From positions 1-7,225 of the forward strand of contig CAAFHY010000226.1 in the NCBI GenBank assembly GCA_900762805.1: a stretch of DNA of 7,225 nucleotides, read 5' to 3'. The notes under the pieces are model-generated. The model had not been told where the DNA came from, made no database searches, and saw nothing but the letters and a program-made list of their open reading frames with translations. The first letter of the stretch is position 1; every line of letters begins with the position of its first letter. Position numbers and translations under genes: made by a program. Shown here one piece after another: positions 1 to 5,094 of this stretch. This DNA is from Oscillospiraceae bacterium. GTDB taxonomy: Bacteria > Bacillota > Clostridia > Oscillospirales > Ruminococcaceae.

Positions 1-1995
1 ATGGTCACTGAACAGCGCCTCGCGGTTAATCGCCGCAGCGGCCTCATCCGGCAGGGCAAGGCCGGTTTTTTGCTGCAAATACACCGCGTAACCGTACCAT
101 CCAGTCGCCGCGTCACGCGGCGGCGCAGCCTCCAGCGCGGCAAGGCGCCTTTTGAGCCTGCGGCGCTGGAAAACCGTCCGCAAAACGGCGGAAATCAGCA
201 GCAGCGCCGCCAGAAGCACCGGCGACAGCCACGCATTTGCGTGCGTGCGCCGCGGCTGCTCGCGCTCCGGCTGCTGCTGCACGGGCGGCGGCAGCTGGTG
301 ATTTTCATATTCGCGCTCGGCTGCGACGGACGAGGTGCATTCCTCGTCATCCATATAGCCGGGCGTCACCTCAAACGGCACCCAGCCGACGCCGTCGAGA
401 TAGTACTCCGCCCACGCGTGGGCGTTTTGCTCCGTGAGCACCACGCTCCGGTCGGCGGAAAGCGCTGCAGCGTCGGCGGCGGAGAGGTAGTAGCCCTCCA
501 CATACCGCGCCGGAACGCCGCACGCACGCAGCAGCAGCACGGCAGCGGAGGCATAGTGCACGTCGTAGCCGCGCGCGCCGCTGAGCAGCAGCGCCTGCAG
601 GAAATCTGCGTCCCCGCAGTGGGTCACGGCAGCTTCGTCATAGGTCAGCGTCGCCTCAAGCGCGTCCAAGACCGCCGTGCGCAGCTCCGGCAGCGTGCGG
701 CCGGTCAGGTGCCCCTCGAGCAGCTGCGCCGCAGCGGCGGCCGCCTCCGGCGTGAGCTGGAGGTAGCGCTCGGAGGCAAAGCTGCGGTACTGCTGCTCCT
801 GCGCCAGATAAGCGGCGACGGCCGGTGTCTCCTGTGCGGCGGCGAGGGCGTCCTGCAGGGCGTACCACTCCGGCACGCTGCCGGGAAGATATTGCAGCGT
901 CACCGTCTCGCGCGTGCCGACCGTGCGGTTGTCGCCGATGACCTCGGGCGAGAGCGCTGCGTCGCCGACGAGCGCATAGGGCAGGTACTGCTGCCCCGCA
1001 CAGGCGGCGAGGTTTGTGACCGTGAGGGTCGAGGATGATGTTATGTCAACCGATTGCGCCGCACAGCCGATGCTGCTTTGGGCGTAAAAGCCGCCCCGGT
1101 GCAGCCAATAAAAGGTGCCGGCGTCGTCGGTCAGGGTTGCATTTTCCAGCGCGGCCCAGCCGCTGCCGGTGTAGCGCTCGCCGAGAAAGCCACGAAGATA
1201 CAGCTTCTGCGGCGTTTGCATGGTAATTTCCAGCGCGGGCGCGGCGTTCGTGGTGCGTGCGGGAACGTCGCGCAGCTCTCCCTCAGGGAGGGACTGCGTT
1301 GCCGTGTCATAGCGCAGAGAATGCATCGCGCGCGTCAGCGCCGCAGGCAGGCTGCTCGCCGAGGTCGGCAGCAGCGCAAACGGCGCGGCCAGCAGCGCGC
1401 AGGCCAGCGGCAGCGCCAGCGCCTTCCACGAGCGCGCGCGCGCCCGGCACAGCGCCAGTGCTGCCGTTCCCGCCAGCAGGAGCAGCAGCCCCGCCGGAGC
1501 GAAAAAGCCCAGCGCGCAGCCCGGCGCGAGCAGCAGCCAGCACGCCGCGCAGAACCACAGCCGCCCGCGCCGCGCAGTAAAAACGGCCAGCCACGACAGC
1601 AGCAGGCACAGCGGCGCAAAAAACCAGCCGAGCTGCGGCACATCCGTCGCTTCCAATGGCAAATGAATACGCCCGGTCAAGGCGGTCAGCTGCAGCAGCA
1701 GCGCATTTGCATATTGCAGCAGCCCCGCGCCGACGGCGCGATGGCACGCGGCGCAAAATGCGGCGGTCAGCGCCAAAACAGCCGCCGCCGTCCAGCGAAG
1801 GCGCGCCAAGGCTGCCAGCCCGGCGCACAGCGCAAGGCACGCCAGCGCCCAGACGGGCGCGGTCTTCGCCGCCGAGCCGAGCACCCACGCCGCCCCGGCG
1901 GCAAGCAGTCCCGCAGCTGACGCTGCGGAAAAATCGTATCCGGTTGGTTCCGGCGCGGCATGGCGCGCCGCAGAAAAGCCGGTCGGTCGTTTCAT
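1..1995 (-). CDS. Membrane-anchored transglutaminase-like protein (TgpA-type), 3' end cut by window edge
   Basis: The frame is open from 1995 to the left edge, giving 665 residues without a stop; the C-terminus is missing. About seven hydrophobic segments lie within residues 23-209, then an extracellular region, a final membrane helix around 589-605, and a very basic stretch (RRRLKRR) starting the cytoplasmic tail. This is the layout of TgpA/DUF3488-transglutaminase proteins. The transglutaminase core is at about 440-545, with RACGVPARYVEGYY, then NAHAWAEYY (His526) and WVPFEVTP (Glu542 at the Asp position of the triad). The catalytic Cys expected in the G-Y-C motif is replaced by Asp478 (GYDVHYASAA). 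Cys460 and Cys492 are nearby but not at the normal place. ATG at 2001 is also possible, but GGAG at 2004-2007 is 8 nt from the ATG at 1995 and only 2 nt from the one at 2001, so I chose 1995. It follows the DUF58 stop by 2 bp and is surely cotranscribed. The family is certain; enzymatic activity is doubtful. Confidence 0.93.
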   Translation of the reverse strand, partial: MKRPTGFSAARHAAPEPTGYDFSAASAAGLLAAGAAWVLGSAAKTAPVWALACLALCAGLAALARLRWTAAAVLALTAAFCAACHRAVGAGLLQYANALLLQLTALTGRIHLPLEATDVPQLGWFFAPLCLLLSWLAVFTARRGRLWFCAACWLLLAPGCALGFFAPAGLLLLLAGTAALALCRARARSWKALALPLACALLAAPFALLPTSASSLPAALTRAMHSLRYDTATQSLPEGELRDVPARTTNAAPALEITMQTPQKLYLRGFLGERYTGSGWAALENATLTDDAGTFYWLHRGGFYAQSSIGCAAQSVDITSSSTLTVTNLAACAGQQYLPYALVGDAALSPEVIGDNRTVGTRETVTLQYLPGSVPEWYALQDALAAAQETPAVAAYLAQEQQYRSFASERYLQLTPEAAAAAAQLLEGHLTGRTLPELRTAVLDALEATLTYDEAAVTHCGDADFLQALLLSGARGYDVHYASAAVLLLRACGVPARYVEGYYLSAADAAALSADRSVVLTEQNAHAWAEYYLDGVGWVPFEVTPGYMDDEECTSSVAAEREYENHQLPPPVQQQPEREQPRRTHANAWLSPVLLAALLLISAVLRTVFQRRRLKRRLAALEAAPPRDAATGWYGYAVYLQQKTGLALPDEAAAAINREALFSDH

Positions 1996-1997
1996 CT

Positions 1998-3113
1998 TCA
2001 TAGCTCCAAATGCCGCAACGCGGCTTCGTAATCCGTCGGGGAAAAGCAGATGGTGGGCAGCGCTCCGTCAGCGGCGGTACCGCACAGCAGCACGGTCGTC
2101 GCAGCGCCGGTCAGCTCCGCCAGCGCGGGCGAAACGGCGGCGCAGAGGCAAATCGTCTTGCCGAAGGCCAGCGCGCCGCCTGCAGCCAGTGCTTCGGCCA
2201 GCGCATCGCCCGCCGCGGGCGCGTCGCGCAGGGTCAGGCTGAGCGCCTCAAGGGCCGCGTCCGTTTCCGGCGCGGCGTCGGCAAAGCGCAGCCCCTCCGG
2301 CGTCGTCCAGCCGAGGGTAAAGCCGACGCCCTGCTGCGCCAGCGCGGCGCAGACGGAAAACAGCACCTCCGCCTGCGCATCCAGCGCCTCCGGTGCGCCG
2401 CCGCGATCCCATAGGATCAAAAGCGAGCGCGCCACCGGCGCGCTGCCCTCGCGGACGATGGGCCGGTCGAGCTTGTCCGAAAGCTTCCAGTGCAGCTGGC
2501 GCAGGCTGTCGCCGGGCTGATAGTCGCGCAGCGCGTAGGGCTCGGTCAGGTCGCTGCCGCGGCGGTCGGGCGCATCGTCGCTCTCCTCGCTCTGCGCCGG
2601 ATCGATGCGCAGCGAGACCTCCGGCGCAAAGGTATCCGGCAGGACGGTCAGGCGCGCGGCGGCATCGGTGCGCACGCGCTTGCAGCACAGGCCGGAAAGG
2701 CCGGTCAGCACCGCGCGGCGGACGTGCACACGCACCTGTCCGCAGTGCAGCGCGCGGAAGGAAAACACCGTCTGTCCCGGTGCGGCGCGCAGCAGCAGCG
2801 TGTCGCATTCGCCGGTCAGCTCGTTTTTCAGCGCAAGCTCGCAGAGCACGCAGCCGAGCGGCAGATGCGTGGCCGCAGCCACGGTGAGCGCTGCGGAAGC
2901 GTCCTCGTTCTTTGCCGCGGTGGGCGGCAGCGTCAGGCGAAGCGTCACATGGCGCGCCTGTAACGCGCTGAGAACTGCGGCGGCCGCCAGAAACAGCGCC
3001 AGCGCCGCCAGTCCGGCCAGCGCCGCTGCACTGCCCGTCCAGAGCAGCACCGGCAGCAGCCCCAGCACCGGCAGCAGCCACAGCAGCGCCGCGCTGCGCC
3101 ATGCCTTGGCCAT
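1998..3113 (-). CDS. DUF58 domain membrane protein
   Basis: This 371-residue protein starts with two hydrophobic segments (about residues 8-26 and 29-50), followed by a beta-rich region and then the DUF58 signature: RDYQPGD at 196-202 and LHWK at 207-210, leading into a short basic stretch and PIVRE. A von Willebrand A-like C-terminal domain follows, but the strand LLILWD (231-236) continues as RGGA rather than D-x-S-x-S, so a metal-ion site (MIDAS) is not evident. DUF58 proteins are usually encoded beside MoxR ATPases and are thought to be their membrane partners; the molecular role is not established. The ATG at 3113 shares its A with the stop of the MoxR gene (TGATG), a classic translational-coupling overlap. 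A TTG one codon earlier (3116) is a poorer start. A GGGAG lies about 11 nt upstream of the ATG. The gene ends 2 bp before the transglutaminase start. Confidence 0.93.
   Translation of the reverse strand: MAKAWRSAALLWLLPVLGLLPVLLWTGSAAALAGLAALALFLAAAAVLSALQARHVTLRLTLPPTAAKNEDASAALTVAAATHLPLGCVLCELALKNELTGECDTLLLRAAPGQTVFSFRALHCGQVRVHVRRAVLTGLSGLCCKRVRTDAAARLTVLPDTFAPEVSLRIDPAQSEESDDAPDRRGSDLTEPYALRDYQPGDSLRQLHWKLSDKLDRPIVREGSAPVARSLLILWDRGGAPEALDAQAEVLFSVCAALAQQGVGFTLGWTTPEGLRFADAAPETDAALEALSLTLRDAPAAGDALAEALAAGGALAFGKTICLCAAVSPALAELTGAATTVLLCGTAADGALPTICFSPTDYEAALRHLEL
2004..2007 (-). promoter_or_regulatory. Ribosome binding site that decides the transglutaminase start
   Basis: GGAG is read on the minus strand inside the last codons of the DUF58 gene. 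It lies 8 nt before the ATG at 1995 and only 2 nt before the ATG at 2001. The spacing favours 1995. The longer form would overlap the DUF58 stop by 4 bp (ATGA) and add only Met-Lys. Confidence 0.6.
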
Positions 3114-4060
3114 CAAGGCCGGAACTCCCGCACACTCGGCGGCGCGACCGTCTGCAACAGCTCCGTCAGCACCGCAGCGGGGGAGTAGTCGTGCAGGCGC
3201 GCCTTGGCGCTCATCACGAGGCGGTGGGCGCAGACGTCGGGCAGTACCGCCGCGACATCCTCTGGCACGACGTAATCGCGCCGGTCAAGGTAGGCGCAGG
3301 CCTTGGCGCAGCGGCAGATCGCCAGTGCGCCGCGCGGGCTGACGCCCAGCTCCACATAGGGATGCGTGCGCGTGCCCTCGGCCAAGCGGGCAACGTAATC
3401 ATACACAGAATCCGCAATATAGACCGCCGAGACCTCGTCGATCAGGCGCTGCAGGGTCGCGATATCCGTCACGGGGCGGACGGCGTCGAGCGGGTCGGCG
3501 TGGTGGCGCTCCTTCAAAATGGCCAGCTGCGCGGCGCGGTCGGGGTAGCCCATGCTCAGGCGCACCAGAAAGCGGTCGAGCTGCGAGGCAGGCAGCCGCT
3601 GCGTGCCGGCCGAGCCGACGGGGTTTTGCGTGGCCAGCACCACAAAGGGCGCGGGCAGCGGATGCGTGACGCCGTCGACGGTAACGCGCCGCTCCTCCAT
3701 CGCCTCGAGCAGCGCGGCCTGCGTGCGGCTGGAGGTGCGGTTGATCTCATCGGCGAGCAGCAGGTTCGTCATGACCGCACCGGGCTGATACGTAAGAGTG
3801 CCGCTGGCCTTGTCGTAGACCGAAAAGCCGAGAATATCGGACGGCAGCGTGTCCGGCGTGAACTGGACGCGGCGCGTCTCCAGCCCCAGCGCGCGGGCAA
3901 AGGAGAGCGCCAGCGTCGTCTTGCCAACGCCCGGAACATCATCCAGCAGGACATGTCCGCGCGCCAGCACGGCCATCAGCACGCGGTCGACCACCGCGTC
4001 CTTGCCGACAATAACATTCGTCACCTCCCGGCGAATCTGTTCGGTCAATTCATACATCAT
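3113..4060 (-). CDS. MoxR-family AAA+ ATPase
   Basis: The 315-residue length is typical of MoxR ATPases. Motifs are complete: Walker A in DVPGVGKTT (41-49, Lys47), Walker B in LLLADEIN (100-107, Asp104-Glu105), sensor 1 in ATQNP (143-147, Asn146), an arginine-finger region in LPASQLDRF (156-164), and the sensor 2 motif GVSPRG (239-244). The C-terminal lid is helical. These cytoplasmic ATPases are believed to act as chaperones that remodel or insert partners, often together with DUF58/VWA membrane proteins such as the one encoded directly downstream. The start is the first of two adjacent ATGs; GGAGG at 4069-4073 is 8 nt upstream. The stop overlaps the DUF58 start by 1 bp. All catalytic residues look intact, so it should hydrolyse ATP. 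The family is certain; the specific client is unknown. Confidence 0.97.
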   Translation of the reverse strand: MMYELTEQIRREVTNVIVGKDAVVDRVLMAVLARGHVLLDDVPGVGKTTLALSFARALGLETRRVQFTPDTLPSDILGFSVYDKASGTLTYQPGAVMTNLLLADEINRTSSRTQAALLEAMEERRVTVDGVTHPLPAPFVVLATQNPVGSAGTQRLPASQLDRFLVRLSMGYPDRAAQLAILKERHHADPLDAVRPVTDIATLQRLIDEVSAVYIADSVYDYVARLAEGTRTHPYVELGVSPRGALAICRCAKACAYLDRRDYVVPEDVAAVLPDVCAHRLVMSAKARLHDYSPAAVLTELLQTVAPPSVREFRP

Positions 4061-4140
4061 AATGGGTTCCTCCGGGTAAGAAAGTAATCCGTGAATTTAA
4101 AAATAGAGATTTTGTTCCCGCCGCGTAGGGCTCTCTGCCC
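4061..4140 (-). promoter_or_regulatory. 80-bp spacer before the MoxR gene, with its ribosome binding site
   Basis: This is the only real gap between genes in the window. On the minus strand it begins with a short stem-loop (AGGGC/GCCCT with a 5-nt loop, 4127-4141, touching the lipoprotein stop). It then passes through an AT-rich patch (4091-4117) and ends with GGAGG at 4069-4073. The stem has no following U-run, so it is not a convincing terminator. No clear -35/-10 pair is visible in the AT-rich patch. A weak internal promoter that separates MoxR-DUF58-transglutaminase expression from the two upstream genes remains possible. Confidence 0.5.
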
Positions 4141-5094
4141 TCAGCCTGCAGCGGCGGCGAGAGCTTGGGCGGCTTGGGTTGTGGCGAGGAGGTTGCCCTC
4201 TGTGTCTCCTAACGCGTGCGCAAAGCTGCCGTCTGGCTGGCGGAAGCGTTCAAGCGCAGTGAGAAGCGTGGTCTCTCCGCGCACAAAGCGCGCGTCCGTG
4301 CCGGCGTCGATGCCCAGCGCGGCCAGCGCCAGCAGCGTCTGGCTGATGCTCTCGGAGCTGACGGCGCCGTAGGAGGAAAAGGTACCTTCGTCTGACATTT
4401 GACCGGATAGCCATGCCAGTGCCGCCGCAATGACCTGCGGATGGTCGGCCGCGTAGGGCGCAAGGGCCTGCAGCGCCATAGCCGTGATGTCGACGTCCGG
4501 CGTGCCGACGACGAGACCGAAGCCGCCGTCCGGCTCCTGACGGCTCAGAATTTCGGAAAGGATCGCCTCACGCGTCCATTTTGCGCCGTCCGGGACGTCA
4601 AACTGCCCCATATCGAGCACCTTCAGCGCATAGATCGGGCTGTTCAGCCCCTGCGCGTAGAGGTCGCCGGGGTAATCATAAATGCCGTCGGCGATCAGAT
4701 CGACCGGCGTGCCGTCCGGCTTCGTGCCGAAGGCTGTCGGGTCGCCGCCGAGGGTCAGGACGACCAAGGCAATGCGGTGATACTCTGTCGCTTTATATTC
4801 GTGCAGCGTGCCGGCTTCGGCGTAGCAGTCCGTTACATGGCGCTCCAGCGCGGAGAGATAGGCGCCGTAGTCCTCGTCGGAGCCGGCGAGGCGGAGCGCG
4901 ATGGCCGTCCAGTCGGAGATGGAGGTGCCCGCGCGGACGGTGTCCTCGTCGGCCAGCAGCCCGCCCTTGACGCCGAGCAGGGCGTGAATTCCCTCTGCTG
5001 TGCGGGACAGCGGGGTTGCCTCCGTCTGTGCGCTGCAGGCACACAGCAGCGCAAGGCACAGGATCACCGCAAGGGCGGAATAGAGTTTTTTCAT
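4141..5094 (-). CDS. Lipoprotein with alpha/alpha-toroid (prenyltransferase/squalene-cyclase/intrinsic-factor type) domain
   Basis: This is a 317-residue exported lipoprotein. Residues 1-20 form a signal peptide ending in a lipobox-like LCAC, with Cys20 the likely lipidated residue. The rest is helical with repeated toroid elements: SDWTAIALRL (60-69), YHRIALVVLTLGG (105-117), NSPIYALKVL (151-160), SRQEPDGGFG (184-193) followed by DVDITAMALQAL (200-211), SESISQTLLALAAL (247-260), and RQPDGSFAH (285-293) followed by the last helix TTQAAQALAAAA. The Q-x-x-D-G-x-F repeats are typical of the terpenoid-cyclase/prenyltransferase fold, which intrinsic factor and transcobalamin also use for their barrel domain. 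The cyclase acid motif D-x-D-D is present only as DVDI, so cyclase activity is unlikely and a binding role is more probable (inference). ATG at 5094 overlaps the upstream stop by 4 bp and has AAGGAG 7 nt before it. A GTG at 5160 would place the signal peptide internally, so it was rejected. The ligand is unknown. Confidence 0.9.
   Translation of the reverse strand: MKKLYSALAVILCLALLCACSAQTEATPLSRTAEGIHALLGVKGGLLADEDTVRAGTSISDWTAIALRLAGSDEDYGAYLSALERHVTDCYAEAGTLHEYKATEYHRIALVVLTLGGDPTAFGTKPDGTPVDLIADGIYDYPGDLYAQGLNSPIYALKVLDMGQFDVPDGAKWTREAILSEILSRQEPDGGFGLVVGTPDVDITAMALQALAPYAADHPQVIAAALAWLSGQMSDEGTFSSYGAVSSESISQTLLALAALGIDAGTDARFVRGETTLLTALERFRQPDGSFAHALGDTEGNLLATTQAAQALAAAAG

Noticed and set aside
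1..1038. Long plus-strand open frame of 345 codons at the left edge, with further plus-strand frames opposite the other genes
   Set aside because: They are codon-for-codon or shifted antisense of clear minus-strand genes in GC-rich DNA. Their translations are Arg/Gln/Ala-rich with no domain motif, and no ribosome binding site supports them.
4127..4141. Stem-loop after the lipoprotein stop as a rho-independent terminator
   Set aside because: The stem is only 5 bp and is not followed by a U-run; the AT-rich patch comes some 10 nt later and is mixed A and T.
4141..5094. Active squalene-hopene cyclase or protein prenyltransferase
   Set aside because: The protein is half the length of a squalene cyclase, is an exported lipoprotein, and lacks the full D-x-D-D motif; zinc ligands of prenyltransferases are not apparent.
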